This document shows, in pieces, positions 8,798 through 16,719 of a DNA stretch of 64,000 nt. Source of the stretch: Marinobacterium rhizophilum (GTDB lineage: Bacteria > Pseudomonadota > Gammaproteobacteria > Pseudomonadales > Balneatricaceae); NCBI RefSeq assembly GCF_024397915.1, contig NZ_CP073347.1:2170001-2234000 (forward strand). Direction: 5' to 3'. The position numbers and the translations under genes were made by a program. The notes under the pieces were generated by a model. The model saw only the letters and a program-made list of their open reading frames with translations. It was not told the DNA's origin and ran no database searches. The first letter of the stretch is position 1; every line of letters begins with the position of its first letter.

Positions 8798-9865
8798 ATG
8801 ATGAACGCGACCCAGCGCAGGCGTGGCCGGCAACTCGTCAGACGTATCTACCCCTCCCGCGGTGCGGGTTTCGCCCTGGGCGCCATCAGCGTCGCCTCGG
8901 TACTGTTCGAGCAGGGAGCGGGCCCGGCCAGCTGGCTGATGATTGCGTTCAGCGGCCTGGTCTGGCCGCACCTGGCGTACTGGCACGCGCACCTGAGCGA
9001 CAACCCCTACCGCAGTGAAAAAATCAACCAGCACTTTGACGCTGCCCAGTGTGGTTTCTGGACCGTCATGATGGGTTTCAACCTGTTGCCATCCGTCATG
9101 GCGTTTTCCATGCTTGGCATGGTGCTGCTGTCGCTCGGCGGCAAACGCCGCTGCCTCAACGGCATGCTGGTCTACAGCTTGAGCGCAGCCGTGACCTGGC
9201 TGCCAAGCGATGTACCGACACAGCTGCAGTCGTCCCTGTTCACGCTGCTGGCCAGTATTCCGGCCTTGCTGTTCTACCCATTACTTATCGGCTACAGCGC
9301 CTACCGTTTCGCCCTCGCCGCCAACGAACAACGCAAGCAACTCGAGATTGTCAGCCGTACCGATGGCCTCTCCGGGCTGTTCAACCGTCAACACTGGGAG
9401 CAGCGCGTTGCCGAGGCCTTTGCCAGCAACCAGAAGGACCAGAGCGCATACAGCCTGCTGATGCTGGATATCGACTATTTCAAGCAGGTCAACGATCGCT
9501 TCGGGCATGTTGCCGGGGATGACGTGATACGTCAGGTCGCGCGCCTGCTGGAGGAGTGCTTCCAGCAGAGTGCCTGTATCGGCCGCTACGGTGGCGATGA
9601 GTTTGGTATCCTGCTACCCGACTGCAACGCCGCCCAAGCCCTGGAACGCGCCGAGCAGGCACGGCAGCACGTTTTTTCCCGCCTGCACTCGAACAGCCCG
9701 GCGACCCTCAGTCTGGGTATCGCCGAGCTGAATGCCGACAAGGAAAGCTATGCCGACTGGATTCTGCATGCGGACCTCGCGCTCTACCAGGCCAAGCGCC
9801 AGGGCCGCAACCGTGCGGTCTGCTTCTCCGAACTTGACGACGCATGCCTGGCGGCCGAAGCCTGA
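8798..9865 (+). CDS. Diguanylate cyclase with MASE2 membrane sensor
   Basis: 355 residues (or 354 from the second ATG at 8801). The N-terminal half is a MASE2 integral-membrane domain (GLVWPHLAYWHAHLSDNPY is diagnostic, followed by four or so helices up to about residue 180). The C-terminal GGDEF domain has TDGLSGLFNRQHWE, MLDIDYFKQVNDRFGHVAGD and GRYGGDEFGILLPD. The active site is intact, but there is no RxxD five residues before GGDEF, so product inhibition through an I-site is not expected. The domain plan matches E. coli DgcC (AdrA). Convergent with the sensor-like gene at 9886-10749. Confidence 0.93.
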   Translation: MMNATQRRRGRQLVRRIYPSRGAGFALGAISVASVLFEQGAGPASWLMIAFSGLVWPHLAYWHAHLSDNPYRSEKINQHFDAAQCGFWTVMMGFNLLPSVMAFSMLGMVLLSLGGKRRCLNGMLVYSLSAAVTWLPSDVPTQLQSSLFTLLASIPALLFYPLLIGYSAYRFALAANEQRKQLEIVSRTDGLSGLFNRQHWEQRVAEAFASNQKDQSAYSLLMLDIDYFKQVNDRFGHVAGDDVIRQVARLLEECFQQSACIGRYGGDEFGILLPDCNAAQALERAEQARQHVFSRLHSNSPATLSLGIAELNADKESYADWILHADLALYQAKRQGRNRAVCFSELDDACLAAEA

Positions 9866-9885
9866 CAGGCGATCCAGGCGCGCAG

Positions 9886-10749
9886 TCAGTCGAAAACGTT
9901 TTTCACGGCGATAGGAAAACTGAAGGTAACGCGCCCCTGGGCCATATCTCCACGCAGGCGCAACTGGCCACCGTGGCGCTCAATCACGGCACAGGCTTCG
10001 GGACTGTGCATCACAGGCTCGCTCCAGGGCTCATCCGTCCCCAGCCGAGTCATGCGCGGTAGCTGCAGATCACCAATATCCTGCACGGTAATCAGCAGCT
10101 CGGACTCGATCTGGTGCAACCGCACCAGCAGCCGACGGCTGCAACGCTGTGTCACCAGTGTTACCACGAGAGAACGCAGGGCCGATGCCAGCTGCCCCCT
10201 GTCACCGTAGATGGACCCCAATACGCTGGGGGCCTGCAAAAAAAACTCGTCAACGCCCTCAAGGGCCGGGGCGAATGCCTGTTCAATCAGGCCCAGCGGC
10301 TCCACCGTCGCGGCTTGCAGGTCTGCCGAAACCACCGGTTCCACCGACTCAACCCCGGCGGCATCTTCCAGCAGGCGCTGCAGTTGTCGCCGCTGCTGCG
10401 GCTCCAGCCGCGACTGTATGTCGGTGCGGGCGCAAAATTCGATCAGTTCCGAGTCGGCGGGCATGGCGGCGGGCGCATCCGCCAAAGGCTCTCTGGGCGG
10501 GCGTTGAAACAGCAGAAACTCGAGCTTGAGCCAGCGAATTACCTGTGCAGAGTGCAGCTGCTGAGTGGTCGGCTGGCGCAGCAGGATACGATCCCCTTCA
10601 CGGTGCAACACTTCAACCTGCAAACCCGGCGTCAGGACAAATTGTCGCTGGGCCAGCTCACTCACCAGCAACAGGGTGCCGGCCTGGTTCATAACGGCAA
10701 CACTGCCGTGAAGCTGATCAAGCAGGCGCTGAAAAAACTGCAATCGCAT
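9886..10749 (-). CDS. Degenerate histidine-kinase-like ATPase domain protein
   Basis: 287 residues from ATG 10749; the frame also opens at a TTG three codons earlier. No transmembrane segment, H-box or phosphorylatable histidine motif is visible. The C-terminus (SPEACAVIERHGGQLRLRGDMAQGRVTFSFPI) resembles the G2-end of HATPase domains. The expected N-box asparagines are replaced (GDRGQLASALRSLVVTL), and the G1 box is reduced to VQDIGD. So the fold is probably kinase-like but catalytically dead. It lies 114 bases downstream of, and in the same direction as, an HTH-REC regulator, which suggests a regulator/antagonist pair. Function otherwise unknown. Confidence 0.55.
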   Translation of the reverse strand: MRLQFFQRLLDQLHGSVAVMNQAGTLLLVSELAQRQFVLTPGLQVEVLHREGDRILLRQPTTQQLHSAQVIRWLKLEFLLFQRPPREPLADAPAAMPADSELIEFCARTDIQSRLEPQQRRQLQRLLEDAAGVESVEPVVSADLQAATVEPLGLIEQAFAPALEGVDEFFLQAPSVLGSIYGDRGQLASALRSLVVTLVTQRCSRRLLVRLHQIESELLITVQDIGDLQLPRMTRLGTDEPWSEPVMHSPEACAVIERHGGQLRLRGDMAQGRVTFSFPIAVKNVFD

Positions 10750-10863
10750 GGGCCACAAAATCCGGTAAAATCAGAACACCCTAATGTTACCATATTTTCC
10801 GAATTTGTCGCTCAAGCGCAACAGGCCTGCGTACAGACCTGCCTTGAAATATTGTCCCGGGGT

Positions 10864-11490
10864 TCAGGTACCGGGTTGTCGCGCCAGGATCTGTTCGATT
10901 CGCTGTTTGATTACATCAAACGGAATAGGCTTGGGAAGGACCTGGCACTCAACGCCAACCGGCATGCGCGCCAGCACCTCGTCGGGTTCCAGCGCTGAAA
11001 TAACCAGCAGCTCCATCCGCTCGAGCAAACCGCTGTGCTTGAGCGCAGCAATGATGCTGAAACCATCGATATTCGGCAAGTTCAGGTCGAGGACGAGCAG
11101 TTGCGGCTCCACCTGCCCGACACTCAGCAAGCCGGTATAGCCGTTGTCCGACAGATGCAGATCCAGCGGCAGCTGCCAGCTTTTCAGTGTCAGCTCGTAA
11201 AGCCGCAACAGTACCTTTTCGTCATCAATGACCAGCACGCGTACTGGCGCCCTGGAGGGTACCGTAGCGTCGCCGATCGCACCTGAAAGAGCCGGGCCCT
11301 TGCCGTCCTGTAGCTCACGCACCAGTTTCTCCACCTGCAGGAGGCTGAAGCGACGATGCCCTCCGGCGGTCTTCCAGCTTTCAATAATTTCGGCATCCGC
11401 CCAGAGCTGCACGGTACGGGCAGACACGCCCAGCATTTCTGCCGCCTTGCGGCTGGTACAAATATCATCCGGTCTGAATTTCATGGGCAT
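10864..11490 (-). CDS. Response regulator with N-terminal MerR/excisionase-type HTH and C-terminal receiver
   Basis: 208 residues (206 from the second ATG). Residues about 11-55 (TSRKAAEMLGVSARTVQLWADAEI and GGHRRF) form a MerR/excisionase-like winged HTH. Residues 82-205 are a CheY-like receiver with acidic pair D89/D90, phospho-acceptor D135 in LLVLDLNLPNIDGF, S165 and K187 in LPKPI, so phosphorylation looks possible. The order HTH then REC is the reverse of ordinary response regulators. No normal sensor kinase is beside it; the downstream gene encodes a kinase-like protein lacking key residues. DNA target unknown. Confidence 0.85.
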   Translation of the reverse strand: MPMKFRPDDICTSRKAAEMLGVSARTVQLWADAEIIESWKTAGGHRRFSLLQVEKLVRELQDGKGPALSGAIGDATVPSRAPVRVLVIDDEKVLLRLYELTLKSWQLPLDLHLSDNGYTGLLSVGQVEPQLLVLDLNLPNIDGFSIIAALKHSGLLERMELLVISALEPDEVLARMPVGVECQVLPKPIPFDVIKQRIEQILARQPGT

Positions 11491-11628
11491 TCGTTGCTAT
11501 ATAGTCCTTGTCGACGGCATTCTACACTTTTTGAAACCCTGTGGTCAGGCTCGAAAAATCTATGCTTAATTAAATAAAACAGTGAGGTTTGGGCGACTCC
11601 TGCCACCGACCTGGGTAACGTCCATGAA

Positions 11629-12540
11629 TCAGCCCCTACCCTGGCCCGCCTGCTGCCAGGCCTGACTGAACGACAAAAAACGCCCCAGCAGCGGGCTCTG
11701 ATACTTGCCCTCGTGGTACACCAGACTCAGCTGCCGGGTGAAGACCTGATCGAGCCGGACCTCGCGCAACAGCCCGCTGCTACACAGGCTGCGGGTCGCC
11801 AGGCGTGACATAAAGCCCAGCCCGAAGCCCGCCACCACACTGTTGTTTACCCCCTCATTGGCATTCATTTCCAGTGCCAGGGTCCAGCTTTCAAGGTGCG
11901 GCAGCAGCAGCCGCTCAAACTGCTCCCGCGTGCCCGATGCCGCCTCACGCAGCACCCAGCGCTGAGCATCCAGATCCCGCAGGCTATGAGTGCGCCCATC
12001 CGCCAGGGGGTTGTCCGGCGCCGCCACCACATGCATTTCGTCCTCGCCCCAGGGGCACACGACAAGAGGCTCCGTGTCGACAGAACCTTCAATAAACACC
12101 AGGTCCAGCTCAAAACGTTGTAACTGTTCCAGCAACCTGGCGGTACTGCCGATGATGACGACTGGTCGCTGACAATCCCCCTCGGCCATGAATTGCGCCA
12201 GCAGCCCCGGCAACAGGTTATTGCCAATCGTGTTGCTGGCACCGATACGAAGCTGGCCTGCATACACCCCATCGGGACTGAAGAGTCCGCCGATAACGCC
12301 AATGCGCGCTATCAACTCATCGGCCAGCGGCACCAGCTGCTCTCCTGCGGCGTTCAACCTGAGGCGGTTGCTCACCCGATCAAACAGCACCCTGCCCAAA
12401 TGGCGCTCAAGCTCCTGCAGTGCCATGGACACGGCGGCGCGCGTCAGAAACAATTCTTGTGCTGCAGCCGCCAGCCCGCCGTGACGGGCAACGCTGACAA
12501 ACACACGCAACTGCTTGATGGTAACCGCTTGAGTGTTCAA
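11629..12540 (-). CDS. LysR-family transcriptional regulator
   Basis: 303 residues with a TTG start at 12540, since no ATG or GTG fits the conserved N-terminus (VTIKQLRVFVSVARHGGLAAAAQELF). The winged HTH occupies residues 5-65 and a type-2 periplasmic-binding-like effector domain the rest, with LRIGASNTIGNNLLPGLLAQF typical of the CysB/CbbR-like branch. It is transcribed divergently from a TDT-family transporter 99 bases away, so it most likely controls that gene and itself from the AT-rich intergenic DNA. Effector unknown; given the sulfur genes next door, sulfite or a related anion is a guess. Confidence 0.88.
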   Translation of the reverse strand: MNTQAVTIKQLRVFVSVARHGGLAAAAQELFLTRAAVSMALQELERHLGRVLFDRVSNRLRLNAAGEQLVPLADELIARIGVIGGLFSPDGVYAGQLRIGASNTIGNNLLPGLLAQFMAEGDCQRPVVIIGSTARLLEQLQRFELDLVFIEGSVDTEPLVVCPWGEDEMHVVAAPDNPLADGRTHSLRDLDAQRWVLREAASGTREQFERLLLPHLESWTLALEMNANEGVNNSVVAGFGLGFMSRLATRSLCSSGLLREVRLDQVFTRQLSLVYHEGKYQSPLLGRFLSFSQAWQQAGQGRG

Positions 12541-12639
12541 TTTCTCTTAATAATCCGTAAAAAATCTTTAGATATCATTTAAAGTAGTAAATTATTAGCA
12601 TGTTAAAACTCGTTCGCCCAAACTCCCGAGGCCAGATAG

Positions 12640-13617
12640 ATGTTTCACGCGTTCAGACTCGCCATCCGCCAGGTACCAACGCCGCTTGCCGGCCTTGCGC
12701 TGGGCATAGCGGCACTGGGCGCCTGCTGGGAGCTGTACAGCCCACACCAGGGACAAATGGCACTAGCGAGCGCCGCGCTGGCGGGCGGCCTTCTTTTGGC
12801 GGTTCTGTGCAAGTTTGTCTTCAATCCACTGCTGTTATGGCGAGACCTGGCCCACCCGGTTGTTGGCGGCGTGGTACCAACTTTCAGCATGGCGGCGATG
12901 GTCATCAGCGATGCACTGCATCCCATAACGCCATCCCTTGCCGGGGGCATCTGGCTGCTGGCCGTGGCGTTGCACCTGACGTTTCTGCTGCTGTTTGCGC
13001 TGCACCGCATCCGCAAGTTCGAGCTGCACCATATGGCGCCCAGCTGGTTTGTACCGCCTGTCGGTATCGTCAGCGCGGCCCTGACCTGCCCGCCAGAGGC
13101 AATCGAACTGGCGCGCAACCTGATGTGGTTTGGCCTGATCAGCTATTGCCTGCTGCTACCCTTGATGCTCTACCGGCTGATTTTCGCCAAGCGCCTGCCG
13201 AGGGCAGCGCGGCCGATTCTCGCCATTCTTGCCGCTCCCGCCAACCTTTGTCTGGCAGGGTACATCAGCATTATCGACGAGCCCTCCATCTTGCTGATTG
13301 CGGTCCTGGGCACTATCGCCCAGCTGATGACACTGATCATCTACATGGCATTCTTTCAGCTGTTACGACTGCCGTTCAGCTCATCCCACGCGGCCTTCGC
13401 CTTCCCTGTGGCTGTCAGCGCACTGGCCATGCTGTTACTTACTGATACCCTGCAGGCGCTTGGCGCCCCGGGCGATGTGATAGGTCAGGTTGGCTGGCTG
13501 GCAAGCGCGCAACTTGGCCTTGCCAGCCTGATGGTACTGTATGTGTCCGGGCGCCTGTTACTGCACTGGATCCGCAGCTTCAGCGCCAGCGCGGCCGAAG
13601 TTGCAGGTACCGACTGA
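12640..13617 (+). CDS. TDT/TehA-SLAC1 family transporter
   Basis: 325 residues, about ten hydrophobic helices from residue 15 to 310. Starts at ATG 12640 with GAGG ten bases upstream. The pattern (N-terminal TPLAGLALGIAALGACWEL, AHPVVGGVVPTFSMAAMV, then HHMAPSWFVPPVGIV) fits the tellurite-resistance/dicarboxylate (TDT) family that includes TehA, SLAC1 channels and the fungal sulfite exporter Ssu1. The substrate cannot be read from sequence. Divergent LysR gene and neighbouring sulfate-assimilation genes make an anion such as sulfite a reasonable hypothesis. Confidence 0.8.
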   Translation: MFHAFRLAIRQVPTPLAGLALGIAALGACWELYSPHQGQMALASAALAGGLLLAVLCKFVFNPLLLWRDLAHPVVGGVVPTFSMAAMVISDALHPITPSLAGGIWLLAVALHLTFLLLFALHRIRKFELHHMAPSWFVPPVGIVSAALTCPPEAIELARNLMWFGLISYCLLLPLMLYRLIFAKRLPRAARPILAILAAPANLCLAGYISIIDEPSILLIAVLGTIAQLMTLIIYMAFFQLLRLPFSSSHAAFAFPVAVSALAMLLLTDTLQALGAPGDVIGQVGWLASAQLGLASLMVLYVSGRLLLHWIRSFSASAAEVAGTD

Positions 13618-13656
13618 TCACAGCCGGCCCGCTCGGATGGGGGACAGGCAGACGGT

Positions 13657-15108
13657 TTAGCCTTGCACGTCGCCGCTCGGGTCATGATGGACCTTCATCA
13701 GGGTATGATTTTTACCCTCGACAAGATCATCACCGAACCAGGACAGGCTCTCATGCATGCTAACCACCTCACCGACAATGATCAGGGCCGGCGCCGGTAG
13801 CTGCGCCTGGCGCTGCAGCTCGGCGATCGTATCCAGGGTTCCCGTCAGCACCTTCTGATCAGCCGCCGTGCCTCTGGAAACGATGGCAACCGGCGTGCTA
13901 CCCGGCTTGCCATGGGCCACCAGCTTGCCACTGAGTTCTGGCAGGGTATGCAGCCCCATGTAGAACACGATGGTCTGGTTGGGATGTACCAGCTCCGCGA
14001 AATTCAGATCCGTGGTGCGGTTTTTCAGCTGACCGGTAACAAACTTCACCGACTGCGCATGCTCGCGGTGCGTCAGGGGTATGCCGGCGTAGGTGGCACA
14101 GGCACTGGCGGCGGTCACCCCCGGCACCACCTGGAACGGAATCCCGTGAGGCTTGAGTGACTGCAGCTCCTCGGCACCGCGGCCAAAGATAAAGGGATCG
14201 CCGCCCTTCAGACGGCAAACACGCTTGCCCTGCAGCGCGTACTGCACCAGCAGTTCATTGATGCCATCCTGGGGGACCGCATGGTTATCACGCTGTTTGC
14301 CCACATAGACCATGTCCGCATCCCGTCGGCACAGCTCCAGCACCGCCTCCGACACCAGCGCATCATAGAGCACCACATCGGCCTGCTGCATCAGGCGCAG
14401 CGCCTTGAAGGTCAGCAGTTCCGGATCGCCCGGACCCGCCCCCACCAGGTACACCTCGCCCACCTGATGCTCCGGGTCGCCTTCATCCAGCTTGGATTGC
14501 AGCAGTTTTTCAGCCGCCGCCATACGACCGGCAAAGGCCTGCTCGGCCACCTGCCCCTGCAGTGCCGACTCCCAGAACTTGCGCCGCTGATTCACGCCAC
14601 TGAAACGCGCCTTGACCTGGTCGCGAAAGCGACCCGCCAGGGCACCCAGCTGGCTGTAGCCATTGGGAATCAGGGTCTCGAGCCGGGCCCGCAGCATGCG
14701 CGCCAGCACCGGTGATGCACCGCCGGAAGAAATGCCGATCACGATGGGGGAGCGATCCACAATGGCCGGAAAAACAAAGGTGCACAGCGCCGGGGAGTCC
14801 ACCACGTTAACCGGCAGCTGGCGCTGCACGGCATCATAATGAATTCGTTCGTGCAGGGCCTCATCATCGGTTGCCGCCACCACCAGCACACAGCCGTCCA
14901 GCAGAGCCGCGTGATATTCGCCAATGATCTGCTGACCACCCTGGACATCAAGCATCTCGGTCAGCTGCGCACAGACGTCCCGCGCCACCACGGTCAGACG
15001 CGCCCCGGCCCGCAACAGCAGTTTGGCCTTGCGCATGGCTATCTGGCCGCCGCCCACCAGCAATACCGGCTGATCCTTAAGGCGGAAAAAAAGAGGGAGG
15101 TACTCCAA
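13657..15108 (-). CDS. cysG: Siroheme synthase (uroporphyrinogen-III methyltransferase / precorrin-2 dehydrogenase / ferrochelatase)
   Basis: 483 residues from a TTG at 15108. The frame opens much earlier (15321), but the family N-terminus (here LEYLPLFFRLKDQPVLLVGGG, compare MEFLPLF in Pseudomonas) begins at that TTG, with AGGAG eight bases upstream. N-terminal part: NAD-binding precorrin-2 dehydrogenase/ferrochelatase. C-terminal part from about residue 225: SAM-dependent methyltransferase with VYLVGAGPGDPELLTFKALR, DALVS and RLKGGDPFIFGRG. It makes siroheme for the CysI sulfite reductase encoded just upstream. It converges with the TDT gene. Confidence 0.95.
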   Translation of the reverse strand: MEYLPLFFRLKDQPVLLVGGGQIAMRKAKLLLRAGARLTVVARDVCAQLTEMLDVQGGQQIIGEYHAALLDGCVLVVAATDDEALHERIHYDAVQRQLPVNVVDSPALCTFVFPAIVDRSPIVIGISSGGASPVLARMLRARLETLIPNGYSQLGALAGRFRDQVKARFSGVNQRRKFWESALQGQVAEQAFAGRMAAAEKLLQSKLDEGDPEHQVGEVYLVGAGPGDPELLTFKALRLMQQADVVLYDALVSEAVLELCRRDADMVYVGKQRDNHAVPQDGINELLVQYALQGKRVCRLKGGDPFIFGRGAEELQSLKPHGIPFQVVPGVTAASACATYAGIPLTHREHAQSVKFVTGQLKNRTTDLNFAELVHPNQTIVFYMGLHTLPELSGKLVAHGKPGSTPVAIVSRGTAADQKVLTGTLDTIAELQRQAQLPAPALIIVGEVVSMHESLSWFGDDLVEGKNHTLMKVHHDPSGDVQG

Positions 15109-15347
15109 AATCCGAACTCCTGCTGCCTGTCTATCTAGATATTTGTAGTGTATCGCAATTCGCCGCGCACCCTGGGTACTCGTTGGCAAGCTACCACTAA
15201 CACTGCAAGAACACTGCCAACACCAAAACCCACAAAGCCTGCACTGCCCCGCCAGCACGCGCACCATAATGGCGCCGGCGCTCCCTTTTCGAGCAGCGCT
15301 GCGCACCATTAAGAGGCGCAACCCCGGCCCGCGATACGGAAAACAAA

Positions 15348-15378
15348 AACGCCGCTGCGGATACCCCGCAGCGGCGTT
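15348..15378 (-). terminator. Rho-independent terminator after cysH
   Basis: On the minus strand AACGCCGCTGCGG, a 5-base loop and the exact complement are followed by TTTGTTTT. A 13-bp perfect stem with a T-rich tail, 19 bases past the cysH stop: a strong intrinsic terminator separating cysH from cysG. Confidence 0.9.
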
Positions 15379-15396
15379 CAGGATGGCGACCGCGCG

Positions 15397-16116
15397 CTAC
15401 TTGAACTTCAGCGGTGTCGCCGGGTGCAGGCCGCACTCGCGGTTGTCCGGATTTTCCCACCACCAGCGGCCCGAACGCACATCCTCGCCCATGGAGATGG
15501 CGCGGGTACAGGGCGCACAGCCGATGCTGGGATAGTGCTGATCGTGCAACGCGTTATAGGGCACATCCAGAGCTCGGATATAGGCCCAGACGTCCTTCTC
15601 GCTCCAGTCCGCCAGCGGATTGAGCTTCTGCAGGCCATTGCCCTCGTCCCATTCACTGAAGGCGATTTCATCCCGGGTCACGGACTGCTCGCGGCGCAGA
15701 CCGGTGATCCAGGCTTTCTGGCCGGCCAAGGCACGCTTGAGCGGTTTGAGCTTGCGCACGAAACAGCAACCCTTGCGCAGCTCCTGGGACTCATAGAAAG
15801 CATTGATGCCATGATCCGCCACAAAGGCTTCCACATCGGCAGCCTCCGGGTAGTACACCTTGAAGCTCAGCTGGTCGTAGCGCGCCCTGGCGTCCGCCAG
15901 CAGCTTCAGGGTTTCCTCCGGCAGGCGCCCGGTATCGAGTACAAAAACAGTAATGCCCGTCGCGTGCCTGCTGATCAGGTCGGTCAGCACCATGTCTTCA
16001 GCACCCAGGCTGTTGGCAAAGACGATGGCGCCTTTGTAGTCCTCAGCGGACTGCTTCAGAAGGGTTGCAACCTGCTCGACCCGGGCATTCAGCTCGGCGC
16101 TCAACTGCTCACTCAT
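15397..16116 (-). CDS. cysH: Assimilatory adenylyl-sulfate (APS) reductase
   Basis: 239 residues. It reduces activated sulfate to sulfite with thioredoxin or glutathione as donor. The PP-loop-like region IVFANSLGAEDMVLTDLI and LDTGRLPEETLKL are CysH hallmarks. The two cysteine pairs, KGCCFVRKLKPL and IGCAPCTRA, bind the [4Fe-4S] cluster found in APS reductases and absent from E. coli PAPS reductase, so APS is the likely substrate. The catalytic cysteine lies in the C-terminal ECGLH. This fits the lack of an intact APS kinase in the window. AGAGGAT precedes the ATG; a terminator-like hairpin sits just upstream. Confidence 0.95.
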   Translation of the reverse strand: MSEQLSAELNARVEQVATLLKQSAEDYKGAIVFANSLGAEDMVLTDLISRHATGITVFVLDTGRLPEETLKLLADARARYDQLSFKVYYPEAADVEAFVADHGINAFYESQELRKGCCFVRKLKPLKRALAGQKAWITGLRREQSVTRDEIAFSEWDEGNGLQKLNPLADWSEKDVWAYIRALDVPYNALHDQHYPSIGCAPCTRAISMGEDVRSGRWWWENPDNRECGLHPATPLKFK

Positions 16117-16136
16117 GCGATGTATCCTCTATAAAA

Positions 16137-16189
16137 AACGGCTGTCGCGCCGTACCGCCAAAGACCGGACGGATACAGCAACAGCCGTT
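16137..16189 (-). terminator. Terminator-like stem-loop immediately upstream of cysH
   Basis: On the minus strand AACGGCTGT pairs with ACAGCCGTT across a 35-base loop that has further internal pairing (CCG/CGG), followed by six Ts. It lies between the DUF934 gene and cysH and its T-tract ends about 15 bases before the cysH ATG. It may be the terminator of the cysI-DUF934 unit or an attenuator in the cysH leader. Confidence 0.6.
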
Positions 16190-16227
16190 CTGGTAACAAG
16201 ACCGCTATCCCGATGCGGGCAGCTCGA

Positions 16228-16719
16228 TTAACCCTGGCGGTAAATCGGCCGCGGGTCGTCGGCACCTGCCTGGTAATGTACGCTCACTTCACCAAAGGCA
16301 TTCAGCACTTCAGGCTTGAAGCGATCATCCGGCACCGCCAGCGCATCAAAGCCACAGCGCTGCATGTGATCCAGGCGATCCCGGGTGACATCACCCACCG
16401 CGCGCAGCTGGCCGGTGAAACCTGCACGGCGCACCAGGCGCGCCTGGCTGAAGCCGCGACCGTCGCGGAATACCGGGAACTCGATGGCCACCAGCGCCAG
16501 CCCGGACAGGTCCGCCAGCAGAACCTCGATGTCGTCGTCACCGTTAAACTGCACACCCAGGCGACCGTTACGGCTAACGAGTTGCGCACGGTGCTCGAGA
16601 AACAGCGCCAGCGGCACAACCAGGTCGCCATCCTGCGGCGCCTGCTCCAGCGTGGCCTCTGCATCCAGAAACTGCCAACTGTCCTGGGCTACGACTTCGC
16701 GATTAATGAGCAGGGGCAT
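16228..16719 (-). CDS. DUF934 protein, sulfite-reductase-associated
   Basis: 163 residues from ATG 16719 (MPLLINREVVAQDSW); the frame extends upstream without family similarity. DUF934 proteins are encoded beside ferredoxin-type sulfite reductases in Pseudomonas and relatives and are thought to assist them; mechanism unknown. Family signs are LALFLEHRAQL, GVQFNGDDDIEVL, and the RLVRRAGFTGQLRAVGDVTRD and HMQRCGFDALAV segments. It overlaps the 3' end of cysI by 17 bases and is surely co-transcribed with it. Confidence 0.88.
   Translation of the reverse strand: MPLLINREVVAQDSWQFLDAEATLEQAPQDGDLVVPLALFLEHRAQLVSRNGRLGVQFNGDDDIEVLLADLSGLALVAIEFPVFRDGRGFSQARLVRRAGFTGQLRAVGDVTRDRLDHMQRCGFDALAVPDDRFKPEVLNAFGEVSVHYQAGADDPRPIYRQG

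Noticed and set aside
15109..15321. Upstream extension of cysG to an ATG at 15321
   Set aside because: The added 71 residues lack family similarity and span DNA just beyond the cysH terminator; the TTG at 15108 fits the conserved N-terminus and has AGGAG.
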